Part shown: positions 22,066 to 33,479 of the stretch, piece by piece | Layout: every line of letters starts with the position of its first letter | How positions within the stretch are numbered: position 1 is the stretch's first letter | Origin: Acanthaster planci | Lineage: Eukaryota; Echinodermata; Asteroidea; Valvatida; Acanthasteridae | DNA length: 64,000 bases | Direction: 5' to 3' | NCBI RefSeq assembly: GCF_001949145.1 | Contig: NW_019091360.1 | Span: 2,459,916-2,523,915 of the forward strand | Made by a program: the position numbers and the translations under genes | The notes under the pieces: generated by a model | The model's input: the letters and a program-made list of their open reading frames with translations, nothing else | Told to the model about the DNA's origin: nothing | Databases searched by the model: none

Positions 22066-23597
22066 GAATAGTCTGTATCTTGCATACACAGTTGTATGCG
22101 CTATGTACATCAGCCAAATACGTAAACCATACAAATAATACACCTGCCAATACAACCTTTGTGTCCATTGTATTAATGTTTTAAATAGCCTAAACCCAAG
22201 TAAGATGTGTTGCATTTAATTAAAAATAATATCTTTATATGTTGAAATATATTATTGAATACTTTAACAAATTATGATAATTGAAAAATGTTTTTATATT
22301 TCGTTCAAAGCAGAAACTACATCTATACATTAATAATGTACTACCCAAAAATATTGCTGCGTTTTAGATTACTGAAAACATTTCAAACAGCTTTTTCTCA
22401 AGTTTGTAAAATTTGAAGGTTTGCATGCACAGACTGCTTTATCCTATTGATGGACAAGTGTACTGTCTGAAATTGTGACTTAAAATTTTACCAGCACTTC
22501 TTCTGAACAATCCTTTCCTCCTAGAAGTCAAATATAACATTCTTGTATTTTACTAAACTGTTTCCTGTACGTACAAGAAATTCTCCTTTTAAAGCCCACC
22601 AGTTGGTTGGAGTGCATTCTCAGCACATTCACCAAAATCCCCATCTAATAACAATTATACCAATAATGAGTGCCTATAAAATGTTGTGCTTTATCAGTTA
22701 AGTCTCTAAGTACTTCCCAATTATTATCCCAGCTCACTGAGCCATGAAATCAGTTTCTGTCAAAGCTCAAGATCAGCACAACTTGATCATTACCCATCAT
22801 ATTCCCATTTATGATACTCTGGATGGAGAGAGGCAGTTGTTACATGTCTTACCTAAGAAACACAAGCATTATGGCACCTGTGGGCTCTGAAACCACACAA
22901 TGTCACACCCGAGTCCAACACCTGAACTGTTGGACCATGTACTCCCCCATAATCCATATGTAGTGATATGCATGTATATTTTGTGACTGCAAGTACTTGT
23001 GTGTAAATGCCTGTGCATATTATGAATGAGATCTGTAATGATGTATACCTTGTTGTATTGTTTGTAATATTTTCTCTTCATCAGTTATCAATAGTGAATC
23101 AATGATTTATTTTGGTTTGGATTTAACAGTTGAGCAGTCCTCAGATAAACTTACCTCTAGACAAAGCAAGGCAAAGTGTTGTGTAAGTCTGTGGTACTTC
23201 ATCTGTGCTTTACTCAGCAATATAACACAGCTATTGGTATGAAAAGTGTGTCCAACCTGCATTGAAAACCCAACCACTGTGAACTAACACAGCGATTTGA
23301 TAAACTAGTCTCATTGTAATGTTCACATATTTCTTGTGCAAACTTGCTAAGTGATTGTGGCTGTACGTTCTAAAATCTTTCTATTCACACAGTTTTTGGT
23401 TTGATGTTGCTACTGCACAGCAGTGTGACAGTCAATTATTTTGCGCAAATTTGTGGATCATCGTTGCTTTAGTGTGCCTCTGTATTGCTAATATGAAACA
23501 TACCAACTCAGAATGTAATGTGGTACTGGAAAGAAAATGTAGCACACATACATATACGCAGTCTGTTTTATTCTAGCAAACTTGTCATGTCATTATT

Positions 23598-23680
23598 GTG
23601 TGAATATTCAGGGTGAATGGTCATGTTAGTGTGAATATTCATGGTGATTGGTCATGCTGGTGTGAATATTCAGATTGAAT
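23598..23680 (+). repeat. 31-bp tandem repeat, about 2.7 copies
   Basis: Units start with GTGTGAATATTCA at 23598, 23629 and 23660, exactly 31 bases apart, with a GGTCATG block inside the first two. Confidence 0.8.
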
Positions 23681-23944
23681 ATAATGTTGGAAATGATAGG
23701 AAAACATGAACTTGTTGGTGATACATGAAGACATGTCTTTTTTTGTATTAGCTGATTTTTTTCTTTGTTTATTACTCGTATCTGCTACTGGAAATTATAA
23801 ACATTGTGCAAGGTTATGTGTAGCTTGGATTGTTTGGGACTGGTTTTCTAGCTTTGTATAGTCATGTCACTGACTGTGATCGATCTCCAGAGGACTTTAC
23901 AAGTGGTGTGTAATTTGGGATGACAAAGTCACCAATACTTCTAC

Positions 23945-24334
23945 TTTTCAGTTCCATTCATTGTGGAATTTGGATGGTTCCTTGATAATTCCAATATGGT
24001 ATTTGTAAACAGTAAATCATCCTTCCCACTTTCAGGCTCAAATCTATGCCTTTGGCATATGTACACTTTTCCTCCATGCAATAACCATGAGTTTCTTCCA
24101 TCAACTTAAGGCATTGGATGATGGGATCGAAAACTGCCAGGAATATTATGGGTGATAGTGGATTGCCTTGGAACACTCATCGACAAAAGCTGAAAGAATC
24201 TGACAACTCAGTCTGACTGTTCTCATAACTTTTCTTTTGAATTCTTCGACAAATACACTCTTACGGAATGGGACAAACAGCCCAGGTGTGACATCCATTG
24301 AGATACCCATCTTATCACTGCCACCTAGTACCAC
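23945..24334 (-). mobile_element. Non-LTR retrotransposon RT fragment
   Basis: Minus-strand frames encode VFQGNPLSPIIFLAVFDPII, the conserved RT block preceding the catalytic YADD region, with a disrupted upstream part (FVEEFKRKVMRTVRL). Two frames are needed, so it is a decayed 5'- and 3'-truncated copy. It abuts the first visible exon of the HYR gene. Confidence 0.7.
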
Positions 24335-24350
24335 AGCTTCCCTGGTTCAG

Positions 24351-24510
24351 ATTGAGGACCCTATTAACAACATCTCTCCTATGAATCAAGTCAATCCAGT
24401 GATCAGCAATAATAGGGTCATCACATGTAGTGGTCTGACACCACCAATACTGCGTATTCAGCCATCAAGTGGACCAGCCACTGTTCACACGGCATCACAG
24501 TATCGCATTG
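24351..24510 (+). CDS. HYR-gene exon, extracellular segment
   Basis: 53 codons plus one base (IEDPINN, NNRVITCSGLTPP, HTASQYRI) between acceptor CCTGGTTCAG and donor ATTG|GTAAGT. Its phase joins exactly to the HYR exon at 28236, giving RIDSEPP, a typical HYR entry. The start is a best guess. Confidence 0.55.
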
Positions 24511-25034
24511 GTAAGTTTTTTCAAACAGTTAAAACTATTTCTGTGTTTTGGTCCAATTTAATGAGCTTCATAAAAATGTGCGGTACAGAAAAAAATTATT
24601 TGATTGGCAAATCATCTTAGTGGCCTAAAAGATGTGTCTTTTATGACATTTTCAAAGTTTCGAGTTCCATGCCTTTCACGTTTGTGAACTTACTTGATTC
24701 CTGTTACGAAATAAAGAGGGATCTCTTATCTCTTGGTAAGAGTGCTTATTCTCATTTTTGTTCTTTCCATGCTGCGTTTTTTGTGGTTTTTTACCGCCAC
24801 TTTTTCTGCGCATCATATACAGGTTTGGGTGTGACCTACCATGATGCGTTGTATTCGGGATGGCCGTTGAACAGGGCTGGGAAGCCCTTTGTTCTCTATG
24901 TGGTGGGATATGGCCCAATGCCCTACGGGTCTGGCCACGGAGCGGGGTTTGGTGGGCTGCCCCGCTCCTTTGTGGTGCAGTTTTGTGTTATTCGATTAAC
25001 GGCCTCGATGAGGAGAGTCCCAGTGGATTGAATA

Positions 25035-25330
25035 GGCCGGGGTTGAGCGTGATATACCGCAACATGACCTGGACCTTTATCGACAAGATCAGGTTGAGCG
25101 GAGGTACTGCAACATGCCTAGATCGCTAATGAGCACTACCAGGATTGATCGGGCTGAGCGAGTGGTACCGTAACAATGCCCTTGATCACTGATGACTACT
25201 CCACCCACCTACACACCAGGCCGAGCGTGCTGGACTGCTACACTACCCTTGGTCATCGACGCCCACTCCACATCTACAGATCGGGTTGAGTGTGCTATGC
25301 TGCAACAATGCCCGTGATCATGATTGTCAG
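25035..25330 (+). repeat. Degenerate tandem repeat of about 60 bp in DIRS leader
   Basis: GGTTGAGCG-like words recur near 25041, 25092, 25152, 25219 and 25284, each followed by a TACTGCAACATGCC-like block and a GATC-rich block. Unit length varies between about 51 and 67 bases. Confidence 0.65.
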
Positions 25331-25822
25331 GGAGTAATGAACCATTCCTTTCTCTATGCTGCAGGTCCCGGGCATCGCTACCAACCGCATCCCCGGACGA
25401 CCCTACCGACTGCTGGCTCAGCAGGGCCCACAGGGCGACAGTCCACCATCTGCCCCAGGCCCTTCAGCAGCTCCTGCCCTCCAAGCGGCACCTGCTTGGA
25501 AGTCGGGCCAGTCAACTCCCTCCTAGCGGGCAACAGGGTCCACAACGGGTTTGCCATGCTCCACCACTTCTGCAATGGGCGAGTCAGCAATTCAGCATAC
25601 TGCCCAGCCCCCTATTGCCTCGGACAATGGCGCTCCTTCTGAATTGCTACGCTGCCGGGGCTTCCGTCTGCCACATCCCATCCGCAGCTCCAGTCTGCCT
25701 TTGGACTCTGGTCATGAGGCCACCGATCCTGATCGTGGACGCTCCTTGCAGTAGACGACCACTCGGGGGATTCCCGCCCGGTCCTTCCTCCCACCGTCCC
25801 GGCCTCCAGCTCCCCCGCACCG

Positions 25823-27051
25823 GTGAAAACTAAGAAGCGCAAGACCAAGTTATCTTCCTCAGCTTCTTCTTCATCCATGGCCAAGAAGAGACGTCACTCC
25901 AATCTTGGTCCACCCCCATGGATGGCGACCCTCCAGTCCTTCTCCGAGGCCTTCACTTCTTTCTCCCGCAAGGTAGATTCTAAGCCTCAGCCATCAGCAA
26001 CGGTACCCGACCCGGATCCCCTTCCGGCCATCCCTCCTTTCTCACATGGGGCCTTCTCGGAGACCGAGGCGACTTCTATTCTCCAACTAGAACCATCTCC
26101 TCAGCAAGACCTGGTGCCAGAACAAGCCCCGACTCACAGTGACTTACTGTGCTCAGAACGTGGCTCGGCTCTTCCCTCTGCTGGTCTTCGGCCTCTCTCT
26201 TCCAAGGATGATGACATCGAATCCGTGGCTGGTCTGACTCAGCTGGAGGGTCGCCTTTGCCTTTTTGAGCGCGACATGATCCTCATTCTTGTGCTCCCGT
26301 CATCAGATCCCATGCTGACTGAACAGGGACATACTTCATTCAAGCGCTACCCTTCACACCTTGAGTCTGCTGAGCCTGTCTTCCCAGAGATCCCCCTAGA
26401 TCGTTCATGTGTGGAGATGATGAATGCCCATGCAAAGGCTGAGCGCTGGCGAGCAACCCCTCCCAGGGCCATGTCTTACTACCGCTTTCCGCAAGAGGAT
26501 CACTCTTGCTTTCTGTCAACCCCAGATATTCCTGACGCTGCCAGAGACAAGATCTCGTCCAATTCCGGCAAACACAACACCTTCCGGGATAAGGACAAGG
26601 CCAACTTTGACACAGTTCTCCGTCGCCTTGATATGGCGTCCCGCTTCGGCCTCCAATGTTCAGCCATATTGCCCGAACCTGTGAAGAAGACTCTCCAGTC
26701 TCCCCGGACTTTGCGGCCTTAGCTCTACGAAGGCTCGACAAGGGACTCAACTTGGTCTTTGAACAGTTCACTTGTATCTTCCTTCTGGCCACTTCTAGCC
26801 GCAGAGCCAACGTGGTGGATGCCATGAATATCCCCTATGGATCTGTCAGGAACAAACTCATGGATCTCCCGCTCCTTGGGGATGAACTCTTCGCTGGGAA
26901 GTTCACCGAGCTTCTTGAGTCGGAGGTGAAGCGTATGGAGACCACAAAGAAGATTTTGCTTTGTGAAACTTCAGTTCCTTCACGCCGGCAGCTTCCACCA
27001 CCACCGAGACGACGGGCGGATCCGCTCCTGTCTGCAGGCCACCCCTTTTAA
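25823..27051 (+). pseudogene. DIRS-like ORF1 (gag-like), frameshifted
   Basis: The first frame (25823-26722) has a basic Ser-rich N-terminus (KTKKRKTKLSSSASS), then FPEIPLDRSCVEMMNAHAKA and RRLDMASRFGL. The continuation moves to a second frame (26656-27051) with DFAALALRRLDKGLNLVFEQ and a Pro/Arg-rich end. This layout is usual for DIRS ORF1; the shift marks a dead copy. Confidence 0.7.
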
Positions 27052-27155
27052 TAGTAGTCCACTCCGGGCAGCTTCTCAGCCATCGGACCCCGGTGAGCTC
27101 CACCTACAACTGCTCCTAGAAGTCTCCAGCCACACCCAGCCGGCCATGGGTTCTC

Positions 27156-28120
27156 ATGCCGTGCCCCTGGTCCCTCTGGGGGACGGCACCAGTGACTACT
27201 TCCATTTGCCTTTGGCAGCCGCCGATCCCGAACCCTGGTGGGAAATCACCGCAGACAGCTGGGTCCTCGCCACCATTGCCCACGGCTACTCCCTCAAGTT
27301 CACAAGCCCCCTGCCGTCCGGGATGGTCTTCCGTTCCACTCCTCCCCCATGCGACAAGTCCAAGCGCCTGGCTCTGGAGGAGGAGATTTCAGTGTTACTA
27401 CGCAAGCAAGCCATCACACCAGTGCATCCAAGCCAGCTATCCACCGGCTTCCTCTCATCATTTTTCCTGACACCCAAGAAAGAACGGGAAAATGGCAACC
27501 AATAATCAACTTGAAACTGCTCAACAAGTTCATCAAACCAAGACGGTTTTGAATGGAGACCTTGAGCGTGGTCCTGCACTCCCTACCAGTCCCGTGTTGG
27601 GCCTCCTGCATAGACCTACCGGACGCGTTTCTTCATATCCTGATACACAAACAGGACCACAAGTTCCTCCGCTTCGAGGACTGCAGCCAAACTTACCAGT
27701 TCCGGGTCTTCCATTTGGCCTCTCAACCTCGCCAAGGGTCTTCACCAGGATTGCCAAGACTCTCGTCGCCTACTTACGACAGCGCGACTTCCTCATTTTT
27801 CAATATCTGGACGACTGGCTGATCATCGGTCATTTCCCCGATGAGGCCAGGGCTTGCACTTCTCTCACCCTCGACATCACGACACACCTGGGGTTCCTCT
27901 TCAACCTCGACAAGTTGGCCCTTGATCCATCACAAAGGCAAACCTATCTCTGGGCAGTCCTCGACCTCCACAAAGGCATTGCGACTCCGACACCGGAATG
28001 CATCCTCAATCTGCACCAATGCGTCCTTCAGTTTTTTTCGGTCCAAGGCACCTCCGGCACTAGCCAGGCTCCGTCTTCTCGGACTAATGGCCCGTTTGGT
28101 CGACCTCGTCCCATGGTGTT
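27156..28120 (+). pseudogene. DIRS-like reverse transcriptase, frameshifted
   Basis: RT blocks in order over three frames: SLKFTSPLP and EEEISVLLRKQAI; WQPIINLKLLNKFIKPRRF; FGLSTSPRVFTRIAKTLVA; FQYLDDWLIIGH; HLGFLFNLDKLALDPSQR. YLDD is the catalytic box. RNase H motifs are absent or lost past 28120. Confidence 0.8.
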
Positions 28121-28235
28121 GACTGCAGAAGCGGCCACTTCAACTACATCTCCTATCTCGGTACCGCCCCAAGAGCGACCCGATTTCTACGCTGGTCCCT
28201 CTTCCACCGGATTTTCACAACCACCTCCATTGCAG

Positions 28236-28466
28236 ACAGTGAGCCCCCTTCATTTCATGTCCCAGTAACATAGTTACCCCACTGCTCAATACTGATGGTC
28301 CAGTGGTGAATTGGTCGTCACTATTGACAATGTTGGGGTGGCCAACAGCCATGGTGCTATCCCATGAGTAGTGCCACATTGGAGGCAGACACAACTACTG
28401 TAAAATGCATGGCAGAAGATGAGGCTGGCAATGTGGATTCTTATTCATTTCAAGTCACCATGGCAG
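28236..28466 (+). pseudogene. HYR-domain exon with three frame breaks
   Basis: Acceptor CTCCATTGCAG, donor GCAG|GTATCT. HYR motifs fall in successive frames with shifts near 28246-28251, 28315-28322 and 28361-28365; each is explained by one missing base. Confidence 0.65.
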
Positions 28467-28549
28467 GTATCTACTGCTTGGATTTTTTCAAGAGGGTTGA
28501 AAAGCCATAACCTACTGACATTTAGCCATAGACATATTCAATATTCTTT

Positions 28550-28980
28550 AAAAACACTTCATGACAGTTGAAGTAAGGGCTATACAAGTCGATAGTAGTT
28601 GAGTTCACCAGGTTTATTTACCTTCGGAACTGGGATGATAACAGACGATTTCCATAACTGAGGAATAATACCATTATCAATAATTAATTGGTAAATATAA
28701 GTAAAAATGTCAGCAAGCTGTTGACTGTACGTTTTCAAAACCTTTTTAGCATTTGTTTTTGCTAATACACTGTGAACATCTTGTACATCTATGTACATTG
28801 CATTTGGGTAATCTCTCCTGTTTTGGAGAACGTCTCTGATTGAAGCATTTTCAGCTGTGAAGTCATGCACTTTAAACCTGCTATAAAAATCCCCCAAATC
28901 ATTTGCAAACCCCTCATCTAAAATCATCTCCTTGGATGCACTCTTACAACCAATTTCAGCAATAACTGATAAATTTGATC
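28550..28980 (-). mobile_element. Non-LTR retrotransposon RT N-terminal fragment
   Basis: The minus frame 28580-28927 ends WKSSVIIPVPKVNKPGELNY, the RT entry motif of Jockey/CR1-type elements, preceded by the linker that joins the endonuclease to RT. It lies in an HYR-gene intron. Confidence 0.75.
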
Positions 28981-29000
28981 TGAATTAAATGGTTTTGTTT

Positions 29001-29071
29001 TAGGTTTTGCTTGAACTAATGTATATTCACATTGTTTCCCCAGTGTGAATATACACAATATACGTTAGGGC
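29001..29071. repeat. Short foldback repeat
   Basis: GGTTTTGCTTGAACTAATGT at the left pairs with the reverse of TACGTTAGGGCAAAACC at the right, around TATATTCACATTG/CAGTGTGAATATA. A related one-arm sequence occurs near 38118-38147. Confidence 0.6.
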
Positions 29072-29164
29072 AAAACCTGTTCTGAAATTAACACCCTATA
29101 TTATATGCCATGCAAAATTGATATCATTGAGATTGCAGTGGATTTCTTTTTTATTTATTTGTAG

Positions 29165-29267
29165 TTAGCACAGTAACCATAGCATTAGGGGTAGCACTGG
29201 GTATGGTTGGAGGGATTCTGTGACTGGTTTTGTCATCATTGTTTGCTGCAAGTATAGGAAGCCTAAG
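29165..29267 (+). pseudogene. Transmembrane exon with one frame break
   Basis: Reads VSTVTIALGVALGMVGGIL then stops; shifting one base near 29218-29221 continues as VTGFVIIVCCKYRKPK. Together they make one membrane helix plus a basic anchor. Confidence 0.65.
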
Positions 29268-29447
29268 GTAGGCCTATGTAGTATATATGTATGTTTGTCC
29301 TTTGTGTGCAAAGAAGCAGTTCTGAAATTTTAGTATACATGTACATGTATATGGTAATGTTCATATCAGGAGTTCTGTACTGCTGCTGATGGCATCATTC
29401 TGCTCAGAGTTTATTCCCCTTGTCTTTGTATTTTTGCATATTGCTAG

Positions 29448-29608
29448 GATAACAAGAACACTGCTTATGTATATGAGACTAATATAAGGCCAGGGGGACA
29501 GTCAGCCACGGACAGAGAATTCCCTGTTGGTCAGGACACTGTCAACAAGGACCATCCCTATGATGAACCCCCTGACCGGGATAGTTTACCCATGTATGAG
29601 ATTGCAAG
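29448..29608 (+). CDS. HYR-gene cytoplasmic-tail exon
   Basis: Open and clean; encodes YVYETNIRPGG, KDHPYDEPPDRDS and PMYEIA. YDEP is a YxxP motif of the sort bound by CRK-type SH2 domains if phosphorylated (inference). Confidence 0.6.
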
Positions 29609-30005
29609 GTACAGTAAACTGGACTTAATCGGCAGGGTGAAGCTAGCCAGGTTGTAGGAACTAAACTGAACCTGATTTGAAGCAAGCTTAATATTTACTT
29701 GAGAAAAAATTTCTCATGTTGACATAATATTTTATTATGAAAACCTGCACAAAACAAAATGAGTTTCATTTGGATGTTGAGACTTTCAAAATTACTAAAT
29801 TAAATGAGCCGAAATAACCAGAACATATGGACTAGATTACAGAAATATCCAAAAATGTTGCTTTTGTTTGTCCATCATTGCTTTTGAGAATTTTCAGGCA
29901 AATCTTTTTCAAGATCCCAAATATGTTTCACCTGTAGATTTTCTCCATTTTTCCCTAATGATAAAATTTTGACTGTGATATGTTTTTCTCCTTTATTTTC
30001 TGCAG

Positions 30006-30048
30006 ACAAAATTCAGTCAATCATATCTATGCTTCTTTTGATGACTAA
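30006..30048 (+). CDS. HYR-gene terminal exon
   Basis: Acceptor TATTTTCTGCAG, then RQNSVNHIYASFDD and TAA. IYASF is a possible Yxx-phi endocytic signal at the C-terminus. Confidence 0.6.
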
Positions 30049-33000
30049 ACAACCCATGTAAGCAGACTTTTCAGTGAAATTCACCTTCATAGCCTTTTTC
30101 AACATTGAATTGGAATCTCAAAGGGCATTATCTCCTTGTTTAATATCTCAGATGTATGAAAAGACAGACACAGCACCGGTGGTATCTCAGGAGAAAAAGT
30201 GGAACCACTCGGAGTTGAGTAATCAAGTTACCAGATTTCTAAGTTTCTGCAGAGGTGAATTTCTTGTTCTTGTATTGTTTTGATGGCATCTACATATACA
30301 TGTACATAAAGCCAGGACTGTACTGATCTTTCATATTTTCGGATATTGTATTGATCATTGAATGATATTCTTTTCTTTTGAAAAATCAATGCAGTAAAAA
30401 GGGGAAAAGATTTGGTTGCAAATTTGCATTTTAAAAGCAGATTTCAAGAGAGGTACTCATATAGGCAGCTGATGCATATACCCAGTACATGGCCAGAGCT
30501 TAAAACTTAAAACCTAATCCCAGCCTCCTCCTTTAGGAAAAGGATTGGCACCTGTTCTCAAATTCATTTGCATTTTTTGTGTTGAGGGGGATTGGGTACA
30601 ATTGAATATTAGAAACATACATGGAAGGTTAAATGTTCAATTGACTGAGCCTTACCTTACGCCAGTTTGAGTCAAGGAAACCCATGACCAGAACTGCAAG
30701 ACAGCAACATCAGTCGCGATACTGGGAATAGCATGGGCATGATGTGGAAAACTATATGTATCTGACTCGGATAGTATTAAGGACAGCTTGAGTTGTATTT
30801 AGAGGGTGTGTTTGAGAGTGGAAAGAGGCAAAAAAAAAGAAAGAATTTTGAAACATTCGGTGGACACTCATCAGCTGTTTAGTCTATATAGACTTGGATC
30901 AACATTTACATGTTACTTTCATGTGGTATATTTTTCTTATATAGTCAAGAATATTAAATCAAGAGATTAGCATTTTGCTGACTTATGTCACTGTTTGGTG
31001 TGTGTAGTATAATGCGTGTATGTGGGGGGTATGAAAGTTAATGAAATTGTATGAATGAAGTTGTATTGTACTCATCTTAAATTTAAGTGTAACCACGATT
31101 AGTGTTTGTGCATGTGTGGTCAGAAAACTGAAGAAAAAATTAATGATTGAATGAAAATTAATTCATTACAGAAAAGTACTCTTAATTTGTAAAGGAAACC
31201 AGATTTTGGAGCTGAAATGCAAAGAAGCTGAAAGACACTTTCCAAATAAAGAACAGAAAAATTCTAAAACGTGCTTCCAGTGGAGAAACACATCCGTTTG
31301 ATAGTATTGATTATCATTAGTGCATTATCTAAATAGCTTCATGTACAATACATACTTGTATTCAGTTTTTTAATCCTAGTTTTTGCTTTTTTCCTGTTGA
31401 TATAATTTTTGTAGTGTCTTCAGCCATTTTTACAGTAATTGTGTTCCTTTAATTCATATTCTGTTATTTTGCTGTTGTATTTTCCCTTTTCTTATTTGTA
31501 GAATAGCAGCCCTTGGAACCAACAGCATTTCTTTGTTCTGTTTGCTTTGATTTGCTTTTTTACCCCCTCCACCTTTACATCTCTGTGTTTGGAATTTTAA
31601 GCGGTCAAATAAATGTGCTATAAGCTCACACAAAAATTCTTCATCTTTTTTTCTGACTGCTTTCGTTTAGTAACACCTTTTTGTTTCTTATTGGCTTTGG
31701 TGGGGGATTTGTCCTTTTTATGTGTGTGTGTGTTGTTTAGGAATTTTTTTAGGGGAGTTGTTTTTGGTTTTAATTTAAGATTTTGGAAGCAATACACCCA
31801 TACATGTGTTCTTTCATAAACCTTCTTTTCTCCTTCAAGAAGCATGTGTGTATGTACTTGCACAAATTGACAAATCCAAGGAAAACAGGGGCCTCCCCAT
31901 AAAAGCACTAATCAAACGATCAAGCTGAGGGAAGATGATTTCATTGACTTTTCCGACAGCATTTTCTCCAAAGAGCCATAAAGAATACATAAAAATTCAA
32001 AACTTTAGGCTCCAAAAGAGACGTCCCCCCCACAAAAAAAGAAACTCTGTTTTGGATCCACTCTTGATTATACATGTATCTATTTTAAACAATATACTGG
32101 TACCACCCAGCAAGAACTGGGGAAAAGTGTCCCAGTCTTTGGGACAAATTTTTTGCCCATGTAGGCTTAACAAAGTTCTTTCCAAGAATACATCCTTAAG
32201 AAAAATATTGAAATAGAAAAACAGCTTAATGTACATTATCTCAAGAATAGAATGGCATATTTGTAATGTCTGCCATTTGCCCGTCCCATTTTCTTGAGAG
32301 TTTGTCTTTACAAAATCTGATCCAACTGTATAAAATGTAAGCCTTGGATGATTAATACTTGTACATATGTTGTTTAAGCAGCAAATCTTAATATTCACTT
32401 TGTCAAAATTTATTGTCTTTCACAGAACAAAAAGTTAAAACTTTAACATTAATTCGTTATACCATAAATGTGAGTTGACTCTCGACCAAGAAAAAAAGAA
32501 AAACATTCAATGAACAAATAATGAAGAGTCATTTTTAGAAAATAATCAAAGGACTCATCAGTCACAGTTTTAGATGTTACACCCACTGGGAAAGTTAATC
32601 ATGATAGCTATACAGGACTTGCCCATGATGAAAAACAACATTTACTACTCAAGTTAAGACCACTTTTTATTTTGTGTATACTTTTTATATGATACATTTT
32701 ACTGCTGAAAATGAGCATTTGATGTTTTGAAACGTTTTCCTAGATTTTTATTCCAATGAGAACACCATCTAGACAAACAAGAAATGAAAGAACTAGACCC
32801 CACTCATTACTTGGAAAAAAGTACAAGTTAAGAAAAACTGGTCCTTTTTTTAAGAATTGCTCGTGGGTAGCTTGAAGTGGCTCACTGCAGTCATGTAGTC
32901 TTGTGGACAATTGTTGATAGGCCTTGAAACAAAACTAATTTAGCATTAAGGCACAGTTGTTACTTTTGTTTTCTTTTTTAAAGTGTTTTCCCATGTAACT

Positions 33001-33430
33001 TTCTGATAAGTATTTTGAAATGCAGCCAGTTATTCAGATTTTATTGTCGTCATTTGTATATTTATATATTCATTATGTTTTGGGTGCCCGGTGCTTTTCG
33101 TGTTCAAAATATTCCCTCCCTGAAAAAGGATCATTTTTAATGAACGAGCGCCCTCTACAGATTTTGGGGTGTTATTTCAAAAATGGATGCGCCCATAGCA
33201 ACCGGCAACCTGTACAGTTTGATTTAATGACTGGTTGAACTTGAAGACTCGACTCTTTAATTTTAAATGGATATTCTCTGAAGAAATTAAGACATTTACT
33301 TCTTTCTTCTTTTACTGATGGTTACTCATTAGTAATTGGGACTTCCTGGATTAAAATATAAGGTGAGAATTAACTGCACCCATACACAGACTGAAATTAA
33401 AGTCACTCACCGGTCAACTTGGACCGTTCC
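30049..33430. other. Intergenic, no gene seen
   Basis: AT-rich DNA with many stop codons. An AATAAA at 31608-31613 could end the HYR transcript but is far from its stop. No splice-bounded conserved frame was found. Confidence 0.6.
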
Positions 33431-33432
33431 TT

Positions 33433-33478
33433 CGTTCATTCATTCATTCATTCATTCATTCATTCATTCATTCATTCT
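33433..33478 (+). repeat. (ATTC)n microsatellite
   Basis: About eleven uninterrupted ATTC units. It directly precedes the 3' end of the minus-strand non-LTR element and may be that element's tail repeat. Confidence 0.95.
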
Positions 33479-33479
33479 T

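Larger units (their letters stand above)
21156..23944. other. Intergenic region and PTPN23 3' UTR
   Basis: No exon with conserved protein content was found. Contains an inverted-repeat element near 21895-22065 and a short 31-bp tandem repeat at 23598-23680. Several AATAAA-like words occur, but none stands out as the PTPN23 poly(A) signal. Confidence 0.6.
24823..28230 (+). mobile_element. Decayed DIRS-like retrotransposon
   Basis: Inserted in the intron between HYR-gene exons. In order: a GC-richer leader with degenerate repeats, a gag-like ORF, and an RT ORF with the DIRS-typical WVLATI--GYSLKF entry and a YLDDWLI catalytic block. The RT is split over several frames, no tyrosine recombinase or complete RNase H follows, and base composition is more GC-rich than the flanks. 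The limits are approximate: the left is a composition change and the right is set by the HYR exon acceptor. Confidence 0.8.
24351..30048 (+). pseudogene. HYR-domain type I membrane protein gene, frame-disrupted, 5' end not found
   Basis: Phase-consistent exons at 24351-24510, 28236-28466, 29165-29267, 29448-29608 and 30006-30048. The second encodes a hyalin-repeat (HYR) domain: DSEPP, ISCPSNIV, VNW, DNVGVA, then TTTVKCMAEDEAGN. The third is a hydrophobic membrane segment with a basic stop-transfer (CCKYRKPK). The last two form a 68-residue cytoplasmic tail rich in Tyr (PYDEPP, MYEIA, IYASF). Three breaks in the HYR exon and one in the membrane exon each fit one lost base, while the tail exons are clean. 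Either a pseudogene or local sequence error. The protein is probably a cell-surface adhesion or receptor molecule; I do not recognise a named orthologue. Intron 1 is filled by a DIRS-like element and intron 2 carries an RT fragment. Confidence 0.65.

Noticed and set aside
21616-22168. Genes downstream of PTPN23
   Set aside because: Frames here are explained by a foldback repeat and lack splice sites and conserved motifs.
24669-25130. Protein-coding gene upstream of the DIRS-like ORFs
   Set aside because: The frames are short, overlap in several phases, lack motifs, and fall in the retroelement leader.
31618-32398. Overlapping open frames on both strands
   Set aside because: Low-complexity T-rich and K-rich frames without motifs or splice context.
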